This document shows, in pieces, positions 24,051 to 33,084 of a stretch of 34,244 nt of DNA (position 1 is the stretch's first letter; every line of letters begins with the position of its first letter). Origin of the DNA: an uncultured Eubacteriales bacterium. Lineage in GTDB: Bacteria > Bacillota > Clostridia > Oscillospirales > Acutalibacteraceae. The notes beneath the pieces are model-generated. The model was not told the origin of the DNA and did not search any database. It worked only from the letters and a program-made list of their open reading frames with translations. The DNA lies in the NCBI GenBank assembly GCA_934675165.1, contig CAKUPP010000012.1, positions 1 to 34,244 on the forward strand, read 5' to 3'. The translations under genes were made by a program, and so were the position numbers.

Positions 24051-24096
24051 AAAAAGCTACCGCAAATCTAAAAAGCAGATGGCGGAGGCTTTTTCA
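24051..24096 (+). terminator. terminator of the maturase B/peptide B unit
   Basis: AAAAAGC, CCGC and ATCT on the left pair in order with AGAT, GCGG and GCTTTTT on the right, followed by T's. Confidence 0.85.
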
Positions 24097-24259
24097 TTTT
24101 AAAAATCAAAATTTTTTGTGCTTACTTGATTATATTTAAAAATGTCCGTAAAACTATTTTTTGGCACAAAATTTTTTAAAACACGCTTTTTATAGTTGCT
24201 CTTTGAATAAACTTGTAGTATTATATAGATAAAAATTTAGTCATAAAGGGGAACGAAAA

Positions 24260-25243
24260 ATGCAGAAGCATAATAAAATTTATCCCGCGACGAATGACGT
24301 GGTATTTAAAAAAATATTTGGTGACATAAACAATAAAAAAGTAATAAAAGGATTCTTGAGCAGTATTCTGGACATACCAGAAGAAGAGTATGAGCTACTT
24401 AAAATAGAGAATCCGTTTCTGAACATAGCAGATAGCACAGAAGATAAAATTGGAATATTGGATGTAAAAATCAGCACAAAAAATAAGAAGATAATAGATA
24501 TAGAAATCCAAGTAGCGCGAATGAAGTATATGTGCGAAAGAATACTGTGTTACCTTTCGAAAATGACATTGGAGCAAATTGGTTCCGGAGAAGATTACGG
24601 AAAGATCCAAAAAGTAGTAAGTATAGTAATTGCTGCAGATCATATATTAATTAAGGATAGCAAAAGTCAACACAATAGATATGTTTTGTACGATAAAAAA
24701 TCTGGATCAACGTTTACAGATAAAATGGAAGTAAACACATTAGATTTAATGAAGAAACCGGACCCCAAGACAAGCGATCCAAACATAACAAAGTGGGTAG
24801 AGTTTTTTAATGCGAAGACAGAGGAGGAGTTAAAAATGGTTAATGAAATGCCAGATGTAGCAGTAAAGCAAGCTGCGCAGATAGTGTTAAAAGTTAATCA
24901 AGACGAAGACCTCAGAGTTAGAGCAGAACAAAGAGAGAATGCTGTAAGAGCGTATAACAGCGAAATGTTGGCCAGTAAACAAGAAGGAATGAAAATAGGT
25001 ATAGCAAAAGGCAGAGCAGAAGGAATGGAAGAAGGTATAAATAAGGGTAGAGCTGAAGGAATGGAAGAAGGTATAAGTAAGGGCAGAGCTGAAGGTAGAG
25101 CTGAAGGTAGAGCTGAAGGCGCAGAGACCGAAAAAATAAAATTAGCAAAAAATGCTTTAAAAAATGGTTTAGACGTTAAAATGGTTTCTGCTATAACAGG
25201 GCTAACAGTAGATAAAATAAATAAGATTAAAAATCAGATATAA
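24260..25243 (+). CDS. Rpn-family PD-(D/E)XK nuclease/transposase-like protein
   Basis: 327 aa. The N-terminal 200 residues match the Rpn/PDDEXK_2 family: NDVVFKKIFGD at about 12-22, then the nuclease core GILDVKISTKNKKIIDIEIQ (about 66-85) with the D...ExQ catalytic set. Members promote recA-independent recombination or act in defence; many are multi-copy. The C-terminal part (about 250-288) is a KGRAEGMEEG-type repeat, then a short HTH-like end (VKMVSAITGLTVDKINKIK). The start is preceded by AAAGGGGAA. It lies just beyond the peptide locus, a typical position for a mobile gene. Confidence 0.85.
   Translation: MQKHNKIYPATNDVVFKKIFGDINNKKVIKGFLSSILDIPEEEYELLKIENPFLNIADSTEDKIGILDVKISTKNKKIIDIEIQVARMKYMCERILCYLSKMTLEQIGSGEDYGKIQKVVSIVIAADHILIKDSKSQHNRYVLYDKKSGSTFTDKMEVNTLDLMKKPDPKTSDPNITKWVEFFNAKTEEELKMVNEMPDVAVKQAAQIVLKVNQDEDLRVRAEQRENAVRAYNSEMLASKQEGMKIGIAKGRAEGMEEGINKGRAEGMEEGISKGRAEGRAEGRAEGAETEKIKLAKNALKNGLDVKMVSAITGLTVDKINKIKNQI
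25007..25120 (+). repeat. coding tandem repeat in the Rpn gene
   Basis: Two 36-bp units encoding KGRAEGMEEGI-N/S, then three 12-bp units encoding GRAE. The copies are nearly identical at DNA level, so they can change number by slippage. Confidence 0.85.
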
Positions 25244-25301
25244 ATCATAGCAACTTTAAATAGAAAAATTTAGTTAGTAATCAATTTTTTTAGATTAAAA
25301 T

Positions 25302-25343
25302 TTGACAAACATAGAAATGTAAGCTAGAATATTACACGTGTAA
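25302..25343 (+). promoter_or_regulatory. ndk promoter with 12-bp palindrome
   Basis: TTGACA (25302-25307), 17 nt, TAGAAT (25325-25330). One base later comes the perfect palindrome TTACACGTGTAA (25332-25343), at the expected transcription start. Confidence 0.6.
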
Positions 25344-25402
25344 CAATGCCGAATCAAAAAATGATTTACTCGGTAAATTTTCAAAAAAGAGGTAATACAA
25401 AA

Positions 25403-25816
25403 ATGTCAGTAGAAAGAACATACATCATGCTTAAACCCGATTGCCTAAAAAGAAAGTTAGTAGGCAAAGTAATCTCAAGAATAGAAAAAAAGGGATATAC
25501 AATTTCAAACATGAAAATGATGGTTTTAAGTGAAGGAATACTTCGTGAACATTATGCGCACTTGGCTGATCGCCCATTTTTTGGAGACATAATAGAATAC
25601 ATGACTTCTGGGCCTGTTGTAGGTATGATAGTTGAAGGTGAAAATGCAGTAAAAGGCATGCGAATTTTGATGGGAGCAACAAAATTTGAAGATGCTCAAG
25701 CGGGTACAATACGCGGAGATTTTGCCACAAGCACATCAGAAAACATAATTCATGGATCAGATTCAGTAGAAAATGGTGAAATTGAAATAAAAAGATTTTT
25801 TGGTAACCAAGCTTAA
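25403..25816 (+). CDS. ndk: nucleoside diphosphate kinase
   Basis: 137 aa from ATG 25403 (MSVERTYIMLKPD), normal for NDK; an ATG at 25346 would add an unrelated tail and lies next to the promoter. AGAGG stands upstream. The catalytic His is H117 in NIIHGSDS, and RPFFGDIIEYMTSGPV is the usual family segment. The enzyme moves the gamma-phosphate of NTPs to NDPs through phospho-His, balancing nucleotide pools. It is a single-gene unit with its own promoter and terminator. Confidence 0.95.
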   Translation: MSVERTYIMLKPDCLKRKLVGKVISRIEKKGYTISNMKMMVLSEGILREHYAHLADRPFFGDIIEYMTSGPVVGMIVEGENAVKGMRILMGATKFEDAQAGTIRGDFATSTSENIIHGSDSVENGEIEIKRFFGNQA

Positions 25817-25845
25817 TTGATCTATAAAATTTTAGTCCACTATTT

Positions 25846-25886
25846 AACATGCTCTTGTCGCACATGCAAAGAGCATGTTGTCTTTT
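25846..25886 (+). terminator. ndk terminator
   Basis: AACATGCTCTT (25846-25856) pairs perfectly with AAGAGCATGTT (25869-25879), followed by GTCTTTTT. Confidence 0.9.
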
Positions 25887-26025
25887 TGTACAAAATTTTT
25901 TCCATCCACGTAATATCAAGCAGCATACAGCTAAATATAAATTTATAACTACAAAAATAGTAAAAAATATGATAGAATAATTTTTAGGCGTCTTTAAACA
26001 AATTTAATACCAGGAGGTTACTGGC

Positions 26026-26952
26026 ATGATTAAATATTGTAAACGAGTAGACGGAAAAATGATAAAAACAGAAAATTATGAGCCAGGCTGCTGGATAAGC
26101 TGTGTTAGCCCGACAGATGAAGAAATCACATACCTTATGTCAAATCTAAAAATAGAACATGAATTTTTAAGAGCTTCTCTGGACGAAGAAGAATCATCTC
26201 GTATTGATAAAGAAGATGAAAATACATTAATAATAATAGACAATCCCGTTGTGAATAAATCAGGCAAAAATCTTACATACTACACTATGCCATTAAGTAT
26301 AATAATTACCAAAGAAAACATAATAACCATAACTCAAAAAGAATCTACAGTCATAGAAGAATTTGAAACAGGATTAATAAAAAATACCGATCCTGCAAAT
26401 AAAAATAGATTTGCTCTACAATTAATATTTCGTATTGCAATAAAATATTTAAAATATTTAAACCAGATCAATAAAATAACCGAACGAATAGAAGAAGAAT
26501 TGAAGAAAACTATGCAAGATAAGGAACTTATTCAATTTTTAGAAATAGAAAAATCCTTGGTATATTTTTCTTCTTCTCTTAAGTCTATTGGTATAATGCT
26601 TGGAAGGATATCAAGAAGACGTTATATACGACTTGATGAAGACGACAATGAATTGCTAGAAGATGTAATAATTGAAATAAAGCAAGCAACAGAAATGTCC
26701 GAAATATATTTAAATATATTGACAGGTACAATGGATATGCTTTCTACTTTGATTTCAAATAATTTAAATTCTATGATGAAAATTTTAGCGTCAATAACTC
26801 TTATATTATCAATTCCAACTATAATTTCCGGTATTTACGGAATGAATAACCCGGGATTGCCTTTGATGGAATATTGGTGGGCTCCTTTTATAATGACAAT
26901 TATTTTAATGTTTATCACTACCGCAATACTTAAAAAGAAAAATATGCTATAA
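26026..26952 (+). CDS. CorA-family magnesium/divalent cation transporter
   Basis: 308 aa. A cytoplasmic alpha/beta N-terminal part (1-150) is followed by long helices and two C-terminal membrane segments (about 247-267 and 284-303). The signature YGMN (near 271) sits between them, followed by NPGLPLMEYWW. CorA channels form pentamers that admit Mg2+ or other divalent ions. AGGAGG precedes the start and lies between CCAG and CTGG, which could form a short hairpin over the ribosome binding site. It is a single-gene unit ending at a clear hairpin. Confidence 0.9.
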   Translation: MIKYCKRVDGKMIKTENYEPGCWISCVSPTDEEITYLMSNLKIEHEFLRASLDEEESSRIDKEDENTLIIIDNPVVNKSGKNLTYYTMPLSIIITKENIITITQKESTVIEEFETGLIKNTDPANKNRFALQLIFRIAIKYLKYLNQINKITERIEEELKKTMQDKELIQFLEIEKSLVYFSSSLKSIGIMLGRISRRRYIRLDEDDNELLEDVIIEIKQATEMSEIYLNILTGTMDMLSTLISNNLNSMMKILASITLILSIPTIISGIYGMNNPGLPLMEYWWAPFIMTIILMFITTAILKKKNML

Positions 26953-26956
26953 CTAT

Positions 26957-26990
26957 AGCCTGTTGATTTGCAACTACAAATCAACGGGTT
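26957..26990. terminator. terminator after corA
   Basis: CCTGTTGATTTG pairs with CAAATCAACGGG-type sequence across a short loop (one G-U). It lies between the convergent corA and the large orphan gene and can serve both. Confidence 0.6.
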
Positions 26991-26992
26991 AA

Positions 26993-29038
26993 TTATTTAA
27001 CTTTTTTATGAACTTTGTTTTTGGCAAATTTATCCAATTCTTTATTAAGAGACTTAAGCTCAGACAGTGTTTTTTTCGCATATTTTACATAGGAATTTAC
27101 AATACTTTCAAAACTATTGTACGCTACTATAGTATCTATATACTTGTGATTTTCATACATATCTTCAATCTTGTTACTTGCAATTTCAAATGAAATTTTT
27201 TCTTCATTTACATCACGACGTTTAAAAATTGCGTTCAATTTTTGACTATATAGCGAAACAGCATTTCCCCATTTTGTTACTAAATCACTATTTCTTAAAC
27301 ATTTTTCTTCAATTTTATCATCAACTTTTTTACTATCATCACCAGTAATATTACTAATCTTTTCATTATTATTACCTATAATATCATTAATTTCTTTACT
27401 GTAAGAATTACATTTTTTTGTCATTTCCTTACAATCATTAGAAAAATTTTTTGCTTTGGAAATAATTTTTTTATTATCTTCTTCTGATAATGATTCCAAC
27501 TTATTTTTTGTATCTTTAAATTTATAAATTTTTTTAACAAACTCATCTTTATTAAATTTATCACCATTTTTACCATCTATTTTCTTTAATTCGGGTTTTC
27601 TATACATTTTAAATTTAATCTCTTTAATGCCAAGTCTCTCGTAATCGATTTTTATATTTTTAAAATCATCGTTAGACAAACTGTTATTCAAATCCACTTT
27701 TGATTCAATCTTAATAACATTATTTAAATTTTGTATTGATTTTTCCGCAAGTTTTTTTACTTGTCCTATATATTCAACCCAAGAGCATACACTTTCGCTA
27801 GTTTTTCCTTTTGATTCATTTTTGCTTAAATATTCTCTAACATCTTTAGAAATATCACAAATTTTTTCTAAATTCATTAGTTGTACACTCATAGCTTCTC
27901 TTACTTTTAAAAATTTAATCAAAATCTTATAACTGTCTCCAGTTATCTTTTTTATAACTTCTTTTTGTTTATTATAATTATTCAGTGATCTTATTATAGA
28001 TTTATTTTTATAGTACCGAGTTTTCATTACATTACTTGAAGAACTCATGCAAACATAATTGTATCCCTCAAAAAATTTCGTCATTTCTTCCGATTGCTTA
28101 AAACTTAAAAAAGAATTTTCATTGACTATAAGTTTTGGACACGAAAGTACTTTAGGAAGTATAATTTCATGTTTTATTCCCGAAATAGTTTTATCAATGC
28201 CAAAGTGCACTGCTGAGCTTAGCTTTTCAATTACTTTTTCACTTATACTAAGTGCCTCATCATTATTGTTAAAATAATCATCTGTAGCCCAAGTTTGAAG
28301 ATAAACAACATTTTCCTCAGTATTATGATTACCGGATTTAAAAACTTTAATTTTAGCATCATTTTCATTCAAAAGTTTCAGTTCTCTTTTTATTTCATCT
28401 TGTGTATTTCTAATTAAGTGAATAAATTTTGCAATAAATGTCTCCCATAGTTCTAATTTTTTTTCTTCAACTTTATCTGATATGTCAAAACCATACATTT
28501 TATTTAAATAATCTTTTAAATCTATCGATTTATATTTTTCATACCCATCACAAGCATGTTCCATAACAATTGAAGCACTAAGCATTTTTTTCAGTGAACT
28601 AATAAAATATTTTTTATACTTTTTATGATTTATACCTATTTTTTTTTGAGAAACATTATAAAGATAAAGCTTTTTAAATGTTTTAAATTCAGCATAATAA
28701 ACTTTTAAAGCTTTTAAAAGTTTATTATTTATTTTAACCTGATTACTAAGTTTTGCATATACCGCAGGTTCCACTTCAGAGTTATTAATTCTGTTATATC
28801 GTTCAATAGAATCAATAAGTCCGGGAACAGTTGAAAATGTCAATACATCCATTTCTAGTTCAACTTGCAAATTAAGACAATCATCTAAAAAATTTATATC
28901 CGCAAAACTAAACATGGCTCCCACAGAGGCAGAATGGCGACTGCTCCCTAAAATATTTTTTGCTGTTTTAAGTGTATATTTAGTTTTGCGCACTCCTTTA
29001 CATATACCATCAAATAAATCATCTTTTTCTTCATCCAT
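26993..29038 (-). CDS. 681-aa helical orphan protein
   Basis: I do not recognise this protein. The ATG at 29038 (MDEEKDDLFDGICKG) is chosen because AAGGAG lies 9 nt upstream; the frame extends to 29092 without a ribosome site. It is strongly Lys/Asn/Glu-rich and almost wholly helical, with many short predicted coiled-coil stretches (for example KFIHLIRNTQDEIKRELKLL), no signal peptide and no membrane segment. The C-terminus is lysine-rich (KFAKNKVHKKVK). It stands alone, between terminators on both sides. It may be structural; the 189-aa orphan at 5056 is similar in style, but no clear sequence match is seen. Confidence 0.65.
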   Translation of the reverse strand: MDEEKDDLFDGICKGVRKTKYTLKTAKNILGSSRHSASVGAMFSFADINFLDDCLNLQVELEMDVLTFSTVPGLIDSIERYNRINNSEVEPAVYAKLSNQVKINNKLLKALKVYYAEFKTFKKLYLYNVSQKKIGINHKKYKKYFISSLKKMLSASIVMEHACDGYEKYKSIDLKDYLNKMYGFDISDKVEEKKLELWETFIAKFIHLIRNTQDEIKRELKLLNENDAKIKVFKSGNHNTEENVVYLQTWATDDYFNNNDEALSISEKVIEKLSSAVHFGIDKTISGIKHEIILPKVLSCPKLIVNENSFLSFKQSEEMTKFFEGYNYVCMSSSSNVMKTRYYKNKSIIRSLNNYNKQKEVIKKITGDSYKILIKFLKVREAMSVQLMNLEKICDISKDVREYLSKNESKGKTSESVCSWVEYIGQVKKLAEKSIQNLNNVIKIESKVDLNNSLSNDDFKNIKIDYERLGIKEIKFKMYRKPELKKIDGKNGDKFNKDEFVKKIYKFKDTKNKLESLSEEDNKKIISKAKNFSNDCKEMTKKCNSYSKEINDIIGNNNEKISNITGDDSKKVDDKIEEKCLRNSDLVTKWGNAVSLYSQKLNAIFKRRDVNEEKISFEIASNKIEDMYENHKYIDTIVAYNSFESIVNSYVKYAKKTLSELKSLNKELDKFAKNKVHKKVK

Positions 29039-29127
29039 ATGTAATAACTCCTTTTGCACGAAAAATAGTATATTTTTCATAAATATTATCATAAAAAAAC
29101 ATTTAAGTCAACATTTATAACAAAAGC

Positions 29128-29156
29128 AATAGCGGGAATACACCCGCTATTTTAAA
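29128..29156. terminator. terminator after spoVAE
   Basis: AATAGCGGG (29128-29136) pairs with CCCGCTATT (29143-29151), loop 6 nt, with T-rich sequence on both sides. Confidence 0.8.
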
Positions 29157-29158
29157 AT

Positions 29159-29515
29159 TTAATTTTTGTCTTTAGAACGTGTACAAAGTGATGCTACATA
29201 TCCACAAAAAACAGCGGCAGATATTCCTGCGGCACCTGCAGTAAGCCCTCCGGTAATAATTCCCAAAACACCCTGTTTTGATATTGCTTCTACAACACCT
29301 TTAGCCATCAAATATCCAAAACCACATAATGGAACAGTAGCACCAGCGCCAGCAAATTGTACTAATGGTTCATATAATCCCAATGCTGTCAATATCACAC
29401 CCGAAATAACCAATATAACCAATATTCTTGCTGGGGTTATTTTTGTTTTATCAATAAGAAGCTGCGCAAAAACACAAATAAGCCCTCCCACAATAAATGC
29501 TTTTAAATAATCCAT
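29159..29515 (-). CDS. spoVAE: stage V sporulation protein AE
   Basis: 118 aa with about four hydrophobic segments. The sequence follows SpoVAE closely: MDYLKAFIVGGLICVFAQLL, LIDKTKITPARILVI, GLYEPLVQFAGAGATVPLCGFG and GIITGGLTAGAAGISAA. SpoVA proteins form the channel that moves dipicolinic acid into spores and out at germination. Usually spoVAE stands with spoVAC and spoVAD; here a divergent gene follows its start and a terminator its end, so it is alone in this window. The forespore promoter was not identified. Confidence 0.92.
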   Translation of the reverse strand: MDYLKAFIVGGLICVFAQLLIDKTKITPARILVILVISGVILTALGLYEPLVQFAGAGATVPLCGFGYLMAKGVVEAISKQGVLGIITGGLTAGAAGISAAVFCGYVASLCTRSKDKN

Positions 29516-29632
29516 TTTTTCACCCCACTATATATTTTATATCTAAAATAAGTTATACTTAAACTATGCAAATTTAGTATGTGTACTAATATTTAATAAA
29601 TACATGAATTTTTACAAAAAGGAGACAAAAAA

Positions 29633-30331
29633 ATGATAGGACTCATTTGTGCCGAAACAGCTGAACTAAATGAAATCTCTAAATTAATGCAATTAAAAAC
29701 AAAAAAAATTACAAATCACATTAATAAAATATACGGAAAAATTTCAAACCAAAAAATAGTTGCAGCAAAATGCGGTGTTGGAAAAGTAAGTGCAGCCATG
29801 TGCTGTGAAGAAATGATAATCACAGATAATCCAGACATAATAATTAATCTGGGCGTTTGTGGTGCCATAAAAAATGGAATACATATCGGTGATTTAATTT
29901 TAGCCGATACTGTAATTCAGTATGATTTTGATGTAAGTGCATTTAATCACAGAAAAAAAGGTGAAATAAGTGACTTGGGGATAGTAAATATTCCGTGCTC
30001 AAAAAAAATAGTTCAAAAATTTTTAGAATGCAACAAAAAACATCCGGTAGCTAATTTACATATCGGATGTATACTTACTGCAGATAAATTTGTAAATTCA
30101 AATCAAATTTCGCACAATTTATATAATGACTTTAAAGGAATTGCATGTGAAATGGAAGCCGGAAGTATTGGCCAGGTTTGCGCAATGAATAATATTGAAT
30201 TTGCTGTACTTAAAGCTGTATCAGACAATGCAAATGACAATGCACCTATTGATTTTAGCAATTTCATAACACAAAGTTCAAAACAATTTGCAGCTTTACT
30301 TAAAAGTTTTATAGAATCGATTCAGGATTAA
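29633..30331 (+). CDS. mtnN: 5'-methylthioadenosine/S-adenosylhomocysteine nucleosidase
   Basis: 232 aa, the usual size. The family motifs are IINLGVCGAI (substrate pocket), CEMEAGSIGQV (near 175-185, the Glu-Met-Glu ribose site) and AVSDNAND (the catalytic Asp). It removes adenine from MTA and SAH and also from 5'-deoxyadenosine. The last is the by-product of radical SAM enzymes, so it may support the two maturases, although it is also a housekeeping gene. AGGAG precedes the start. It overlaps priA tail to tail by 23 bp. Confidence 0.93.
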   Translation: MIGLICAETAELNEISKLMQLKTKKITNHINKIYGKISNQKIVAAKCGVGKVSAAMCCEEMIITDNPDIIINLGVCGAIKNGIHIGDLILADTVIQYDFDVSAFNHRKKGEISDLGIVNIPCSKKIVQKFLECNKKHPVANLHIGCILTADKFVNSNQISHNLYNDFKGIACEMEAGSIGQVCAMNNIEFAVLKAVSDNANDNAPIDFSNFITQSSKQFAALLKSFIESIQD

Positions 30332-32825
30332 TATCTACATAAACATGAACATTTTTAAATTTAGAATTTTTTAAAAAATCTTTGTAAACGCCAGAAATCA
30401 TGTCTCGAAATTTTATATTATTTTTACATCTCATAATAATTCTACATCTGAATTTAAGTGACACTTTTTTTACAATACAAAATGTTGGTGGTAAGATTTT
30501 TAGCGGAATATCTTTATTTTTTGAAGCAAAATCTCTAATTTTCAAAAAAAATTCACGTGCAGCACTTTCTACTTTTTTTTCACTTTTATCATCAAAACCT
30601 ATCACACACATATCAGCAAATGGTGGATAAATCATTGATTTTCTGACTTCTATTTCGCTTTTAAAAAAATCATTATAATCTTGATGAATAGCCAATTTCA
30701 AGATCTCATTTTCAGGAGTGTACGTCTGTATAAAAGCCACACCTGGATATTTTCCGCGGCCCGCCCTACCAATTACTTGTGTAAGTAATGAAAATGCACG
30801 TTCATAACTCCTAAAATCACTACCATAAAGTGCTTGATCAGCAGATATAACTCCCACAAGTGTAACATTTGAAAAATTAAATCCCTTAGATATCATCTGT
30901 GTACCTATCAAAATATCATATTTACCATCAGAAAAATCTTGTATTTTTTCTTTAAAAAGTTTATCACTGCATTTTATATCTGAGTCTATTCTTAAAATTT
31001 TAGACTGTGGTACAATTTCATGCAATATATCCTCTATTTTTTGAGTACCAACTCCGGAATAAAAAATTCTATCACTGCCACATTTTAAACACTTTGTTTT
31101 TGCAGGACAAGAATATCCACAGTAATGACACATAAAGCGTTGATTATCTTTGTGGTAACTCAGCGAAACACTGCATTCAGGGCACATAAAAATTTCACCA
31201 CATGAAGTACACTTTCCAAAAGAGCTATATCCCCTACGGTTCATAAATATTATAGCTTGATGTCCGTTTAAAATTGTTTGAGATATATTTTTTTCAAGTT
31301 CTTTACTTATAATACCAGAAATAGTTTTTTGTGTATTCATATCAATTATATTTACTTTTGGAATAACTGCAGCACCAAATCTACTTTCAAGTTTAAAAAA
31401 ATTATATATACCTTCTACTGCCCTAAAGTAAGTTTCCATAGACGGAGTAGCAGAAGCAAAAATAAGTGCCGAACCAGCTAATTTACATCTATATTTTGCA
31501 ACATCTTTTGCATTAAAACGTGGAGAAACATCAGATTTATATGTAAACTCGTGTTCTTCATCGATTATAACCGCACCTAATTTTTTAAGTGGAACAAAAA
31601 TCGCACTACGTGTACCAACTATTACTTTAATATCACCAGATTTTGCTTTTTTCCAAGTATTAAATCTTTCTATTTCAGAAACAGCGCTGTGCACAACACC
31701 AACCAATTTTCCATACCTGCTTTTAAATTTTGATATAACCTGATTTGTAAGGGCAATTTCAGGTAACATAAAAATAACACTTTTACCACTATCTAGAACA
31801 CTGTCTATTAAATTGAGCAAAACCTCCGTCTTACCACTTCCCGTCACGCCATAAAGTAACGATGCACTATATTTATTTTCTTGGCATAAATGTGCAAGTC
31901 CATTAAAAACTTCTTTTTGATTTACATTTAATTCACTTCGCACACTTACTTTTTGAAATTCCGGGTCATTAACTCCCTCAGAAAAATGAATTTCATTATT
32001 AATTAAAATAATATACTTTTTTGCCAAAGTATTTATAACACAAGTACCAACACCAGTATAGTATTGTATTTCTTTAATCGTAGCCTTACTCTTATTTTTT
32101 AAAAAATCAACTACCAATTGCTGCTTTTTGCTAAGCTTGATATTATCAGTACTAAAATTTTTATTTGCAAGACTGCAAACTTTTACATTTTTTTCTCCGA
32201 CATTTTTTAAAATACTTTCACTAACTTTAATAACTCCTTTTGAAATCATTGAAGACAAAATTTTATTATAACCTTTGATATTTAAATTTTTGACATCTTT
32301 CAAAGAAAAAGTATTTTTACCTGAGTTTAAAGCTAAATTTAAAATATTTTTTTCTTGATTATTTAAAGAAGGAAAAAATTTCTTCACGTCAGAACTAATT
32401 TTATAACATATTTTGCTTACATTACCATTTATTCCAGCTGGAAACATCAACTTAGCAGCTTCAAAATAGGTACAAAAGTAATTACTTTTAATCCACCTTA
32501 CCATATTCAACATTTCACTGGAAATACATGGCTCATTTTCTAAAATAATTTCCACAAATTTCAGTTTTTTATTATCACTGATTGCATCATCTCTTTTTTC
32601 AAAAATTAACCCTTGACGATATGAATTAGAAACTCCAAATGGAACTATTACTCTCGTGCCAACATCCAAGTTCTCAGCAAATTTTTCAGAAACAGCATAT
32701 GTATATATTTTATCAGATAAATATGATATTTTATCAATTACGACTCCAACTGTTAAAATTTGAATCTCCCCACTTCTATTTCTATGGCTTATCTTTTCAC
32801 ACAAATTTTTTAAAATTACCCACAA
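30309..32825 (-). CDS. priA: primosomal replication restart helicase PriA
   Basis: About 815-838 aa. The N-terminal DNA-binding domain (DKIYTYAVSEKFAENLDVGTRV) is followed by SF2 helicase motifs: Walker A GVTGSGKTE (near 327), DEEH (near 419), then the zinc cluster of CxxC pairs (537-582, CTSCGE, CPECS, CHYCG, CLKCGS), then GTQMISKGFNF and QVIGRAGRG. PriA reloads the replisome at stalled forks. The start is uncertain: TTG 32825 is the first in-frame start, but the only good site, GGGGAG, points to a start near 32759, where the frame offers ATT. It belongs to the remA-gmk-rpoZ-priA group. Confidence 0.93.
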   Translation of the reverse strand: MWVILKNLCEKISHRNRSGEIQILTVGVVIDKISYLSDKIYTYAVSEKFAENLDVGTRVIVPFGVSNSYRQGLIFEKRDDAISDNKKLKFVEIILENEPCISSEMLNMVRWIKSNYFCTYFEAAKLMFPAGINGNVSKICYKISSDVKKFFPSLNNQEKNILNLALNSGKNTFSLKDVKNLNIKGYNKILSSMISKGVIKVSESILKNVGEKNVKVCSLANKNFSTDNIKLSKKQQLVVDFLKNKSKATIKEIQYYTGVGTCVINTLAKKYIILINNEIHFSEGVNDPEFQKVSVRSELNVNQKEVFNGLAHLCQENKYSASLLYGVTGSGKTEVLLNLIDSVLDSGKSVIFMLPEIALTNQVISKFKSRYGKLVGVVHSAVSEIERFNTWKKAKSGDIKVIVGTRSAIFVPLKKLGAVIIDEEHEFTYKSDVSPRFNAKDVAKYRCKLAGSALIFASATPSMETYFRAVEGIYNFFKLESRFGAAVIPKVNIIDMNTQKTISGIISKELEKNISQTILNGHQAIIFMNRRGYSSFGKCTSCGEIFMCPECSVSLSYHKDNQRFMCHYCGYSCPAKTKCLKCGSDRIFYSGVGTQKIEDILHEIVPQSKILRIDSDIKCSDKLFKEKIQDFSDGKYDILIGTQMISKGFNFSNVTLVGVISADQALYGSDFRSYERAFSLLTQVIGRAGRGKYPGVAFIQTYTPENEILKLAIHQDYNDFFKSEIEVRKSMIYPPFADMCVIGFDDKSEKKVESAAREFFLKIRDFASKNKDIPLKILPPTFCIVKKVSLKFRCRIIMRCKNNIKFRDMISGVYKDFLKNSKFKNVHVYVDINPESIL

Positions 32826-32889
32826 AAAATAAATAATGCAGTCAAACTATAATTTAACTACATTATCACAATCAAACTAAACATACAAA

Positions 32890-33084
32890 TCAGTCAGGTT
32901 CTATAACTGAATACATATGATTTTTAAATTCTTCTATAGCTAAATTTACAGGTTTTTCTTCAACGATATCTCCATGAATCATTATGTCGTCAGCAATTTC
33001 TCTAGCACGTTTTGCAACGGCAACAGCCAAAGGATATTTATTAGCTTTTCCGCTAAGCATTTCATCTACTGATAATTTAGTCAT
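32890..33084 (-). CDS. rpoZ: RNA polymerase omega subunit
   Basis: 64 aa. The omega pattern is seen: LSVDEMLSGKANKYPLAVAVAKRARE and the C-terminal KPVNLAIEEF. Omega helps assembly of RNA polymerase and, in many bacteria, ppGpp response. The start (GAGGTGAT ahead) overlaps the end of gmk by 8 bp, as in other Firmicutes. It is followed by priA; the coaBC gene that often stands between is absent. Confidence 0.93.
   Translation of the reverse strand: MTKLSVDEMLSGKANKYPLAVAVAKRAREIADDIMIHGDIVEEKPVNLAIEEFKNHMYSVIEPD

Noticed and set aside
25431..25919. 162-codon minus-strand frame opposite ndk
   Set aside because: Antisense shadow of a well-conserved gene.
26005..26028. Magnesium riboswitch before corA
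   Set aside because: Only a 4-bp CCAG/CTGG stem over the ribosome site; no M-box or ykoK features.
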